Shown here: piece by piece, positions 1 to 11,088 of the stretch
Layout: each line of letters opens with the position of its first letter
Position numbering within the stretch: the first letter of the stretch is position 1
NCBI GenBank assembly: GCA_021292165.1
Contig: CM037879.1
Location: 280,873,772-280,937,771 of the forward strand
Reading direction: 5' to 3'
From: Shinisaurus crocodilurus
Lineage: Eukaryota; Chordata; Lepidosauria; Squamata; Shinisauridae
Length of the DNA: 64,000 bases
Notes under the pieces: generated by a model
What the model was told of the DNA's origin: nothing
Database searches by the model: none
Seen by the model: the letters and a program-made list of their open reading frames with translations, nothing else
Program-made: the position numbers and the translations under genes

Positions 1-54
1 GCAAATCCCAATGAACTTCTGAATATACACATATAGGGTTACGCTGTTACTTAC

Positions 55-128
55 CCTAGAAAATCAAAGTCAATAGTGGAGTATTTGGCTTGAATTAGGG
101 CCCACAATCCCCAGAAGAAATGAGATGC
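55..128 (-). CDS. ETNK1: Ethanolamine kinase 1, coding exon 7 (residues 326-350)
   Basis: A short 74-bp exon with acceptor TTTTCTGCAG|GCA and donor CTAGG|GTAAGT. It reads ASHFFWGLWALIQAKYSTID then FDFLG, the highly conserved C-lobe segment. It ends after two bases of a Gly codon, so a final exon with about 23 further residues and the 3' UTR must lie left of position 1. It lacks its own start codon and is too short to stand out as an open frame; it was found by matching the expected ASHFFWGLW peptide on the minus strand. Confidence 0.95.
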
Positions 129-984
129 CTGCAGAAAAACACACACCATACCAACATCATCTTCCTTATCTAAACAATGGATGCACTTCTATTTTTACCA
201 TTTTGTCTTGTACTTAATATGGTTCCCGTTTCTTCTAATATAATCCCCTACATAATGATGTTTAGTGAACATTGAAGACAACTTTATTTCTGGCAGCTTG
301 TTCATGTGCGCTCTGCAAATTAGATTCATGCAGTCTTCAACTGTTTGGTAAATTCAATCCCCTGAAGCACTAACATGATAAATATTTAGGACAATACTAC
401 AGTAAAACAGCCAACCACATTCTAAAGCTAGGATTTTAAGAAATCAGGTAAATACAGCATAAAACCTGAAATCTATTTACACTACAGTAATTATACTCTG
501 AAGTTAAGAGTGTATTCTAAAATAAAAACTTGCAGTTTCATTTTTCAAGAAAATGAAGTCATTAGCCTTTTGCCAAAAAGCTGAAGCAGGCACTTATGCT
601 CACATGACTTTAGATCAAAAAGCCTGAACAAAACTGAAGGGAGGCAAGTGAGTTGTCTTAGCTACATGTAGCCAATATAGCCAGTAAGTGTTCTTGTACA
701 GGGGAAACTTTCCCAACAACAATTTACTTGAGTCACATATCCATATTGGGGTGGGTGGGATATGGCATAGCTTTTCAAAAGAGTTGTAGGAAGAATGAGG
801 TGTTGGAGGACTGCCCTTAATACGACGGCCTTATTCCTACAGGACACTCAATGTCCTATTATGTATTTTCAAGACAGAAAGTATTAACGTTTCAGTGAGC
901 CTTCTGTGTTCAAACCTATGAAATTTCAGAGATATGTACTATTTACTTTGGGGGGGGGGGGATGGAAAGGAATTGACAGAAAAC

Positions 985-3110
985 ATTGGGCATGTTCTCA
1001 CGTCACGCTAACCCACCCTGGCAATAAGTCAGGGTGGGTTGGTTGTTGTGTGAACAACCCACAGTGAGCCCGACAGATGATACTGGTACCAGTATAGTTG
1101 CATACCAAAAAGAAATTTTGTAACCCTTTCTAAATCCCACTTAACAAATAGAGCCTTAACTTTGACAGCTGTCAAAGGAAACTACTCCTGTAAATGGGGT
1201 GGGCCCGCACTGTTGCATGTTTCCAAGGTGCTAGACTCTTGGAAACAAGTGCAAAAGTAAGGGAACCCTGGCGTTACATGAGCCCCTAGCCCCTGCAACC
1301 CCACCCCGAGGATCTTGCCGTGAAGGGGGTAAACAAATTATCACCCACTTTTTGCGAGCAATGATCACTCGCGCCTTTGATTACATCTGACAGCTCACAC
1401 TTGACAGCTCTCAGATGTAACCAAATTGGGGGGGGGGGGGGGGCAACACTACCTGCTTAGGCAATGCCAGTTGTACCTGCTGAACTTTGCCCAGGCCACA
1501 CCTGCACATGGCCCACCTGAAGGTCCCCATCCCCTGTGCATTGAATTCGTAGTTGCGCAGTACCATGGTAAAAACTTTTAGATATTTTTTTCCGCAAAAA
1601 TTACAGGGTGCCAAAAGAATTTTTTTAAATGCTTGGCAACCACGGGCAGCCCCTCCAATGTGTCGATGAGACACTTTGAAGGGACTGCTCACAGCTGTCA
1701 AAACAGGGATCTCCAGGGAAAAAAATGTTTAAAGGGAAAATAAGCCATGGCAGGCTGAAATGCCTCACAATCACAGTGTGGGGGTGGGGCAGAGCCAGTA
1801 CCAGCTTCCCCCAAGTTCGGATAACACAACAACCCATCTTGGGCACAACAACCCCTACAACAGCCAATGGGTTGTTGAGGTGGCTTGTTGCCCACGCACA
1901 AGTCACCCTGGGGGAAATGGTCTGGGTTCGCACATGACAACCTATTGTGGGTAGCAATCCACGATAGGTTGTTGTGTTTTGCGAACCTAGCCATTGTCTA
2001 TAATACATGTTTCAACAGGAGATTAGGTTGAACCCACTCTCACCATCTCATATTAGAATATTGTTACCCTTTCCCAGAGACTGACTTGAGTTCACACAAC
2101 ACAGCAACCTACTGTGGGTAATTAGTCATGGTGGGTTGTTGTGTTGTGCAAACCTGGACTGCTTCCTGCAGGGTGGCTTGTTTGGGGGCAACAAGCCACC
2201 CTGACAACCCATGGCTTGTTCAAGGAGTTGTTGGACCCACGATGGGTTGGGTCCAACAATGTCATCCAACCCGGAACACCAATCTCAACATGGGTCCAGG
2301 GAAGTGGTGAGTGAGCCACTCAGCAAGAGCGACAAAAACCCCTTGCTGCTCTTGCTGAGGTCACCCAAGCTACCGCCAGTAGCAGCCACTCCAACAAGCG
2401 CCCAAGTGGCACTTTGGAGCAACCATCACTGGCTCGCTCTCCTCAGCTCTGATCGCAACCTTTTGTGGTCACCACAGCTCCCCCACCCATTCCCCCCCCC
2501 CCAGAGATCACTTTTCACCATCTCCAAAATGACAGCCAGCGACAGCCCCTCCAAATTGCCCAAGAGGCACATCAGAGCAGCTGTCACTGGTTCTCCACCC
2601 TGGTTTTTTTGTGCCAGAGATGGGCGCAAATGTTTTTGTTAAAAAAAAAATTAATTTTTGGGTCAGTAGTTCAGAACTGCACAAGTGCACAAATCTGACT
2701 ACCTGAAATTTGAAGGCTTGCCTGGACAATGTCCTGGTAAGTGCCTTCTATCAAAGCAGGCAATATCCAGACACTGACAAACCCAGGCTTCAAATGTTGC
2801 TTTGCTTTCACTTGACAGCTGTCAAGTGAAAGCAAAGCCACAAGAAGATATTGGCTTGCAAAAGGGGGTGGCGAGTAGATCACCTCCTTCACAGCAAGAT
2901 CCTTTAGGTTTTAAGTGTGGGCCTGACAGTTCTCAGTGTCTTCCACCTTTTCCCGATTCTCTAGGTGCTCAGGAAACTGAAAAAGCACAGCCCACCCCAT
3001 TTATGGCAACACTTACTTTTGACAGCTGTCAAAAGAAAGGGTTTCTTTTAAAACAGGGGGTTTTTTTGACAGAGACATATGCAGCCATGAAATCTGTGTA
3101 GCTTATTTGC
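985..3110. repeat. Palindrome-rich dispersed repeat, class unknown
   Basis: This block is made of many short inverted repeats, for example CAACCCA/TGGGTTG pairs around 1005-1060, 1830-1990 and 2100-2260, plus TTGACAGCTGTCAA palindromes and G/C homopolymer runs. Its middle section (about 2110-2640) resembles 47438-47960 in order and wording (hairpins of CCACCCTGACAA type, then GCCACTCC..AGTGCCC..CACTTTGG, then GGTCACCACAGCT). That makes it a dispersed family rather than unique intron. No transposase frame or clear terminal repeats were seen; the frames of up to 143 codons inside are not protein-like. Confidence 0.6.
2799..2838. repeat. Perfect 40-bp palindrome centred on TGACAGCTGTCA
   Basis: Every base from 2799 to 2838 pairs with its mirror position; the centre is CACTTGACAGCTGTCAAGTG. 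Shorter perfect palindromes with the same core lie at 1160-1177 and 3016-3035 (CTTTTGACAGCTGTCAAAAG). The core TGACAGCTGTCA is the known dimer motif of TALE homeodomain proteins (TGIF/PKNOX/MEIS) and holds an E-box CAGCTG. Confidence 0.85.
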
Positions 3111-3408
3111 AGGTGGGCTGCCATGTCATGTGAATTCACCCACTGTATTCTAGATTGTTTGGATCTGCTCTCTCAAGTGGCAGCCAGAGCAAAAGGCCTA
3201 GAAACAATTCACTTTTCAAAGACCTATGACAGACAGTACTAAGTACTTCATCCAAAAGTATAAAGAGGATTTATTTCCAGCTTCTTTTGTGCATATAACA
3301 CCCAATTCACAGATATTGCCTAATATTTAGAATAAATGTTCTGTTGTAGAGGAACATATAGAAAGGGGATATTTGAAGTGTATAAGCCAAAAAAATCTTT
3401 AAACTTAC

Positions 3409-3569
3409 CAGGGCAAACTGGTTGACTTGGACATAAAGCACTTCAACCTCTTTCTCAGTGACATCTGTTCCAAATCCTTTATACTCCTTGTAGGCTTCCA
3501 GGTAAGCTCTCAGCCACTGTTCTTGCAGTTTTCTGCTTGGATAGAGGCTATAGTCTACCTCACTCACTC
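3409..3569 (-). CDS. ETNK1: Ethanolamine kinase 1, coding exon 6 (residues 272-325)
   Basis: This 161-bp exon has acceptor TTTCTCTTAG|GA and donor CCCTG|GTAAGT. It encodes VSEVDYSLYP, LQEQWLRAYLEAYKEYKGFG, TEKEVEVLYVQVNQFAL and ends in phase 0. These are C-lobe helices of the kinase, collinear with known ETNK1. The reading frame appears to extend past both splice sites, but those extensions are intronic and do not match the family. Confidence 0.97.
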
Positions 3570-5001
3570 CTAAGAGAAAGTTATATTTTTTAAAAAGAAA
3601 GCTTGACATTTCCAGAAATTGTACAAATTTCAGCATTTCCATGTTATACCTTGCTCATTAGCCAACATGCATAACAAGATAAAATCTGCGGTAGTCGGCA
3701 GTCATCATATGGAACACTGACCTAGCAAAGTACACAGACCTAGGAAAAAACCAAGACATGCTTATTTTTGTACATTATAACCAACTGTGTGCTACTCTGA
3801 AACATGCATGTCTGTTGCTCCACAAAAGCAAGCACCTTAATGGATATTACTTCCATGTAGAAACAGTAAGTGTATGTTGTAGCTATGGCGGCAAACTTTA
3901 ATATGTTTAATTAGCAACAAATCAACCAACTAAAACTTTAGTTGACTAACCACAGGTGGTCACTTTTCATTAGTGGAGCATCTTCTAGTTTCTTCAGAAT
4001 CTAAACAGAAACCTGTATGTAGGTTTTGGCAATATGTCAACAGATTTAATTTTAAGTAATTGATTGGTTAAAAGGCAGATGATTAATACACTAACGGTGC
4101 AATCCTATGCATGTTTCGACAAAAAAAATCCTACAACTCCCAGCGTGCCCAGTCAGCATGGCTGGCTGGGGCATGCTGGGAGCTGTAGGACTTTTTTCTA
4201 TCTAACATGCATAGGATTGAGCCCTAAAAACCCTTTAACTGACAGGCTGAGTTGTAACCTGTAAGAAATGAATATGTGTTACTGTATACACATGCAACAG
4301 GAATCACACATTACCGAAACTTCCTATTGTGTGTACATTCGTCACACATTATGGTGCTGAAGTGATTTTGCTACAGTGAAGCAATACCTATGTATGAAAC
4401 CCTCTTATGTGAAATAGACCTAAAAGGACACTTAGTTAGAACATAATTCATATAGATTTATACTTGAGCTGCAATTAAGAGCTTTAAAAAGGACATGATT
4501 TCAGTAAGAACCTCCTCCCACATTGTCTCCTCATGTCTCCCCTCTAATCTTGCTGTTGAACATTGCTTCTTGGAACATTATAGCATGCATCCACAGGAGA
4601 AACATGTAGATTAAAAGCAGGAACAAAGGGCACAGGGGGTTAAACCCTATAGGCAAGGGCAGAAATTGTTCAGAAATTTCCTCAGCACAGTAGGATCAGG
4701 ACAGTGCTGGACTTACACACACACCAACTTCTGTTACTGTGCACAGAGCAGAATTCAATTTCTGTGTTCAAGCCACAGTGGAATTCTCCCCCGTGTTCAC
4801 AGTGTTCACTGAGGCAGTGTTCACAGTGTTCACTGAGGTATGGGGGGGGGGGGGGAGTAAGCAAATCCAAGGACTATTTCTGCTCACAATGGACAGGGAT
4901 GGGGAGGAGAGAAGATCGAATCAGGCCCATATTAACCATAGTGTTAGCAATTAATCAAGCACATATTAATTAACTACAGAAAAACCATGTTACTAAACTA
5001 C
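3570..5001 (-). other. ETNK1: ETNK1 intron 5
   Basis: A 1,432-bp intron. It carries a Harbinger-like MITE (4095-4224) and, near 4793-4855, two tandem copies of a 24-bp unit (GTGTTCACAGTGTTCACTGA core) running into a G13-14 tract. Nothing else stands out. Confidence 0.9.
4095..4224. mobile_element. Foldback MITE, PIF/Harbinger-like, TAA duplication
   Basis: The ends are inverted repeats (GTGCAATCCTATGCATGTT at the left, AACATGCATAGGATTG at the right), the interior is also self-complementary (CTACAACTCCCAGC / GCTGGGAGCTGTAG), and TAA flanks both sides (4092-4094, 4225-4227). A 3-bp TWA duplication is typical of PIF/Harbinger. Related copies lie at 49828-49927, 52760-52889 and, more diverged, 11002-11088 and 51321-51411. 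Confidence 0.7.
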
Positions 5002-5085
5002 CTGCAAATTCATTGAAGTGGTTCCCAATATCGTAAGCCAGGTAATTATATCCGGCGTACTCGTAGTCAATGAACTGAACATCAC
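5002..5085 (-). CDS. ETNK1: Ethanolamine kinase 1, coding exon 5 with metal-binding Asp
   Basis: This 84-bp exon covers residues 244-272, with acceptor CGTGTAG|GT and donor TTGCAG|GTAGTT. It reads DVQFIDYEYAGYNYLAYD then IGNHFNEFA. The FIDYEY Asp250 is the family's Mg-ATP ligand, and DIGNHFNE belongs to the choline/ethanolamine kinase signature. The phase (1 in, 1 out) joins the neighbouring exons without a break. Intron 4, on its upstream side, is the second largest at 9,275 bp. Confidence 0.97.
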
Positions 5086-6109
5086 CTACACGAGACACAA
5101 AAAATAAAATTTGTAAGAGTAAGCATAGGACAATACCCTGAAACTTCACTGTGCCTTTTAACACATGCCAGTGTGTTCCAGTCTGCTGTGCTCAGTTGCA
5201 TGCACTTTTAAGACATTCCAGGATAAGGCTGTGATTTTGTTCTTTTAACAAACAGAATGAGCTTCTTTATTAAAGACATATGTTCTTAATTGTTTGACAG
5301 TTAAATGTAAGCATCATATTTGCTTTAATTCCACAGCGGGCATCAGTTATCTTAAAATCATATAATGGGAATTACTTGGCCTCTGAATATATAATGCTCA
5401 TCTGATCAACTACCATCCTTACAGGCATTTTTTAATGCAATACTAGTAATTTTGCATTAACTGATATGTGTCCTGTGTTATTTTTCCATAGCCTTTTGTT
5501 ACTTCACACAGGATTAGACTCTGTAAAAAGTTGTTACCTTGCCTACATTGTGGCACATATTCTCCCAGGCAAATATTTCTTCAATATCAGAACAAAAAAA
5601 GCTGCATTATCCATTATAATAAATATTCAAACCAATTATGTGATCTTTCAATTAGCCTTTCCTCAGAGATTTTAAACCTGAAGAAACCAAGCAGCACCAC
5701 TATGTTTCAAAACTCTCAACTGTCTGCTTTTCTACAAATTTTGAGTGGGAGAGACTACAAGTATGACTGATCAAGGGAAAATATGTTGTGCTGTGATAGT
5801 AAACAGTATTTTATTTAAACATGGTGCAGTGTGAGCTTAAGAATTACATTTTCCCACTGCTAGAACATCTTGCCAGCAATCCTTATCTATGTTACATAAC
5901 AAAGGAGTTTAATCAGTCATCCCTTCTTCCAAGGAAAACCTGGGAATTGTAGTTCTGTGAGAGGCCAAGGATCTCTTAACAGTTTTCTGCACTCTCACTA
6001 CAAATACAGTTTTCCGGGATTCTTTAGTCATGACAGTTAACTGATAAAACCAGTATAAGTTTGTAGCATAGATATGCTCTTAGAGCCCTGTAAACAAGTT
6101 TTTAGAATA

Positions 6110-6359
6110 CAGTCATGCCTTGGATTGAGAGCATAATTCGTTCCGGAAACGTGCTTGTAATCCAAAACACTCTTATATCAAAATGAAATCCCCCCCAAAA
6201 AAATTGTACAGAGATTTTTAATTTAAGCCGTACTACAGTACTTGTATTGCAAGACATCATTTGCATATCAAGTTAAAAAAAATTAAATAAATATTTAAAA
6301 ATTTGCTTGTCTTGCAAAACGCTCTCAAACCAAGTTACTTGCAATCCAAGGTATTACTG
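6110..6359 (+). mobile_element. Tigger-like (Tc1/mariner) MITE, copy 1
   Basis: A 250-bp element flanked by TA (6108-6109 and 6360-6361). Its terminal inverted repeats are CAGTCATGCCTTGGATTG and CAATCCAAGGTATTACTG. The internal text (GCATAATTCGTTCCGGAAAC, then CAAGTTACTTGCAATCC) is the pattern known from Tigger/pogo-derived non-autonomous elements. No coding capacity. Confidence 0.85.
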
Positions 6360-7261
6360 TATATTTAAAACATTTGAAATTTCTGTAAGTTCTATAGAGA
6401 CTTCCACACCAATGTTGTTATAGCAAGCCAGAGAGTAATTTACACCCAACAGGCAAATCATGAAACTAATTCTTGTAGCTTCTAAATGACTGCTGTTTCC
6501 TAAACCACTCAGCTCATCTTATGAACCAGTAAAGATGCACAGCCGAACTCTTGCTTAATTACTGTTTTGTCATACAATGGAGCTAACATTTAAGAGAAGC
6601 CCGTTCATATATTTTTTTTTATTCAAATATTTGCATTTAAAACACGATAAAGATGGCAGGTGAAAGGCCTGCATGTATAAAGCATTAGGCAATTACTTAA
6701 AATAAACATTCTTTTGCACTCAAGTTATACTTTGTGATATATGTTTGCAGTGCTGTTATCACCACCAGCTAACTCTTGCTTTTATTCAAATACTAATTTC
6801 CAGTTATAATTAACAGTATTACAAAATAAGAAAATGAAGCTAAGATACAGATGAGGCTGTTACCAGGCTCCGTGCTCTCCTAGGGGGAGGTGCATGCGAA
6901 CAAGTGATGCGATAAACCTCCAGTCAGTGCCTTTAAGTAGCACGGTGCACGCCGCCACTTGGCAGCAACAATGGCATACCTAATCTGTAGCAGACGAAGA
7001 AAATTTGGCAAACTCATATTTGATAAGACACAAAACTTTAAAGAGAAAAGTTCTGCATTTCACTGCCTTTCCTTTTCCAGACTGGCATTACAGTGGAACT
7101 CAGCCTTAAATTTAAGTTCTGCAAGAAATACAAATGTTCAAGATGCATAGCTCCCTTTGATTTTGGACTTCAAGGAAACACGGTTGCGGGTAGGCATACT
7201 TTTATCAATTTCTATGCCTAACATTCTACACCTATTTTCGTTTATGCCAAGGAGAAACTCC

Positions 7262-7316
7262 CCATTATTTATTATTTATTTATTATATTTATTAATCGCC
7301 CATCTGGCCGGTCACC
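7262..7316 (-). repeat. LINE 3'-tail fragment (minus orientation)
   Basis: TTATTATTTATTTATTATAT followed by TTAATCGCCCATCTGGCCGG is the reverse complement of the tail seen at 18111-18170 and 40147-40243 (GCCGGCCAGATGGGCGATTA plus AAT/AAAT repeats). Confidence 0.6.
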
Positions 7317-10300
7317 CGGTTATGAAACATAATTGCATGGCAGAATGAGTAAAGGTTAGTTCATGAAGGGTAGTCATTCTTTTCTGCAAAGCTAGGTTCC
7401 CCACGTCCTCAGGGGAATCGATTTGCAATGTTTACTTTAAAACTAGTTACCCAAACCTGCTTCTGCTTGTATCAAAGGAATCTCATCACAAATTTAAAAT
7501 GAGAAAATGCTTTTGAAAATCCTAATCAAAATGCTGCTTATTGAATTCCCATTCCGTGGCCAACAGCTTGTATCAATTGCAACGTGAGCATCTAGTATGG
7601 GGGGGGGGGGGGGGAGGCTGCAGTGGGAGATAGAATCAGGTGGACCTCCCACTGCAGCTTTCCACCCCACATCCTAGGCATTCCTGAGAGCCCCTTGAGC
7701 CTAAGGAAAGGATTGAGGGTGGGGTAGGGAATTCCCTTTGTGCTATACACTGCATTTGATGCAACCAATGTTTTCAAGGACATCTAGTGGAAGTTATAAC
7801 TCAACTTAACCATTCCATCACAACTGTGGCTTTTAAGTGATGAATAGTTTTGTCAGGAAGAGAAGCCTATGAGGAAAGGAAAGCAAGAGGCGAAAAAGAC
7901 ACAGAACATATACTGAAATGCACTTTGATTTGCAGTCAGTACAGATAATAGAACAGTAATACATGACATTCATTCTGAAAGAACTAAATATGAATGCAAG
8001 AACTGGACTTACACTGTTGTTTCTTAACTCAATGCTGGTTAATTATAGATGTGTTATGTAAGGCAATAAAACTTTAGCATTTAATATCCTGAATGGTAGT
8101 AGCCTGAACTAGTAAAGCGGCAAGAGGCAGCTTCAGCTGGCACTGTGTGAGTAAGTCCAGCTCACCACCAGTTTCTAGAGTCCATTAAAAACTGTCAAAT
8201 TTCAGGGAAGGAAGTTAAATGAACTAATTTTAAGATCCATAACACTTTATCTACAACTAGAAGTCAGGCCAAGTTGGAAGGAGGAGGTTTGTGAAGTTAT
8301 AACTGAGTGTATGTGCCGGAATAAGTCATTCTGGAACCCTAATGTTATGTGAGCTGCTATAAGCAGACTAATGCATTATCTTTAGAGATGTCTATTCTCC
8401 TGTTCTATACAAAACTGAAAGCTGCTTGAAAAGATAATTCTTTTCCTACATAAGAATAAAAGTATTGAATACCTACTGATCCAAAAGCAAGATATTAGAC
8501 ATAGAAAGCTATTTTATACCACTCGGTCCCCATTGGCAGGGGTAGGAGTGATGCCTCAAAGCCTGCTGCCCCCATGTGTTCCATAATTAAAGCACGCAAC
8601 TCAGGAGTCCACAAAATAAATGTGTTTTACTTCAGCTGTTTCTTAAGCCATAACACAATCAATCCAGGGATCGAGGCACCAAAGGTAAGTAAATCAGAGA
8701 TCAGTCTATAGGATGGTGGTTCTATCTGTGAGAACAGGCTACACCTTGCACTGAAGCTGGGCCCGGTAGACGGAAACGACAGGTAAGTCAATTCCTTGTA
8801 TCTTCCACTCCTTATGGTGCTTCTGGGGCAAAGACAACTGCCTTGACTCCTCACCTCTGGGAGACCCTTCTGGCTTAAGAGGAGACTGTGGGGCAATAAG
8901 GCTTCTGAACATTCTTGGCATGCCGGTTCAGCCTGCCATGCCCTCTTTTGCCTTACAATATTCTCTTCCTCCCCACAAGGCAGGTATTCTTTTTGGGCTT
9001 TCCTCAGGCTTCCAGCCCCGCTGGAGCACTCTTTTCCTTGTTGGGAACACCTGGCTCATCCACTCATTTGTCACTCTCTTCTGTGTGTCCCTCTGGTTCT
9101 CAGTGTCTCTGCTTCCCAAGCCCCCATGCCCATCTCTCCCTTTCCCAGCTGCCTCAATCTCCCCCTCTGTTTTTCCACTCTCTTTTTCCTTTCCCCTAAG
9201 CTACTCCAGCTGCCGCCCAAAGGCTGACACTTTGCCAGCTGACTCCGCCTCTTCAGCTTCTCTCTGTAATGCAGCCAGATGACTTCCAGGTTGAGCAGCA
9301 GCTTCCCAGTCAGCGCTGCTGATTCTTAAGGAGGCCTCAGTGAACCGCCACCAATCCATGAGTGGTTCCTTGCCTATAAGAAGGTAGGAAGCAGCATGAG
9401 GCAAGTCCTTGCACCAGCGACATACTCAATTTAAGATATTCTATAAGTTAATCACTATGATTTATGATTAAATGTTTCTTAGAATTTGCCACCTGAACAG
9501 TGTTAAGAATTATAGTAGCAGAAACTAGAATAAGGGAAGAGTTTGAATTTTAGGAGACACTTAGCATATTAACTGGACTGGGTAAACACCGATAAAGATT
9601 GAAAGAACTGAAAACTCAAAAGTTGTTTAATTTAGTAGTACTATTCTCTTCCATGTGCTACAGCTTTTAAAAGCAGGTTTATAAACTGTACAGAGGGATA
9701 CTACACTGTGAGAAGTTGGTACAATTTTCTCAATTTAGCAAATGCAAAAAATAAAAATAAAGACCTAGAAGTAATGTCATATTTTTCCTACAGTACTAAA
9801 CACCTAGAATCTATATTAAATATGAAGTCTATCTAGATTATGATTAGGCATTTTAAGAGATGAAAGGTTACTTAATTTTAATGATATCTGTTTTACTGAA
9901 TTAGAGAGACAGCTTCTGTGTTCAGATACAACACTAATTAATGAGCCTTGGGTTTGTGCACCTCTCCTCTCCTCCTCCAAAACAGGTATAAGAAAGAATC
10001 TGGAACCAACTGCAGTTTGCCATTTGATCCAAGCCGGGACAAACTGTTATTAGTTTAAAACTTAGTTATTCTGAATAAACCAAGTTAAAACTGTGTTTAA
10101 ACTAGCCACAGTTTATCCAGCTTCAGACAAAACAACTGGTTGGTTGAAAATGGAAGTAGATGCTTCCATCCTCCTCCTGACAACCACACCGGAGGATGGG
10201 GGAGCAGGCTTATGCATGCAATGCTAAACTATGGCTAAACATTATGTCCTAACCAGGTCCATTTGAAGGAGAAAGCAGAATCTCGAGTAGATTACAGAAA

Positions 10301-11001
10301 TGCAGGTAGAAGGATTCTTAATATACAAGTAATCACTGATTTATACCAAGGGAAGTTTGTTGTAGTACAGCATCAGTAAATAAATTGGGCTTTAAGGCTG
10401 TTTTACTGTTTCCTGCTTGCAGAAGGCTGGGATAAGTTAGTAAGGACATCATGTAACTGAGGGTCATGTGTTTCAAGCTAATGGTTTGGATCCTAAGGTA
10501 CATTATCTTATGGAAATTCACAGAAGGAAAGTTTTCCATCCCCTCTCCCCCCTGCAGCCATCTGTGACCTTCAGAAAGCCTCTCTGAAAGGTGAGGGGAC
10601 AGTCCTGAACACTGTGCGATGGAAGGAACTACTGTGGGGTGGGGGCAGGGGAAACTTTCCTTCCATGAACCTCTGTAAGTTAATTTATCTTATTATCTAA
10701 GTCTGTGAACAAGATGATGCTTAAGGATGACAGAAAATGTCATGGTTAGAGAAAATAGAGCTCATTTTCACAGCTTTGTTGTGGACTTAGGATAAAGGGT
10801 AATGATGTATTTGGTTCTTTCGAAGAATTAAGCTTAAGAGTTTATCACTAATGATGAAAGCTAAATACTTAACCTTGTATCTAACACTAAACAAAGCTCA
10901 GTAGAATATGTATGACTACTACATTGCATTTCAGTAGATATTTACTGCAAAATCGTATGCAACTTGTCTGGAATCCAAAGTTGCAAAACAAACTACTAAA
11001 G

Positions 11002-11088
11002 CTGCAATCCTAAACGCTTACTAGAGAGTAAGCCCCACAGAGCACGGAGGGGCTTGCTTCCAAGTGAACATGCATAGGATTGCACTGC
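11002..11088. mobile_element. Harbinger-like MITE relic
   Basis: GCTGCAATCCTAAACGC at the left and GCATAGGATTGCACTGC at the right form imperfect inverted ends around GTAAGCCCC/GGGGCTTGCTT arms. It is the same family as 4095-4224, more diverged. Confidence 0.5.

Larger units (their letters stand above)
129..3408 (-). other. ETNK1: ETNK1 intron 6
   Basis: A 3,280-bp intron. Bases 129-980 look unique apart from a G10 run at 951-960. From about 985 to 3110 it is a GC-richer block built of internal palindromes (separate entry). 3111-3408 shows nothing notable. Confidence 0.9.

Noticed and set aside
2211..2642. 143-codon plus-strand frame in ETNK1 intron 6
   Set aside because: It spans the palindromic repeat block, has no recognisable domain, and the related block at 47.4-48 kb does not keep the frame.
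8530..9420. Possible LTR or gene in the GC-richer part of ETNK1 intron 4
   Set aside because: I found no TG...CA ends with duplications and no protein family; frames are short and low in signal.
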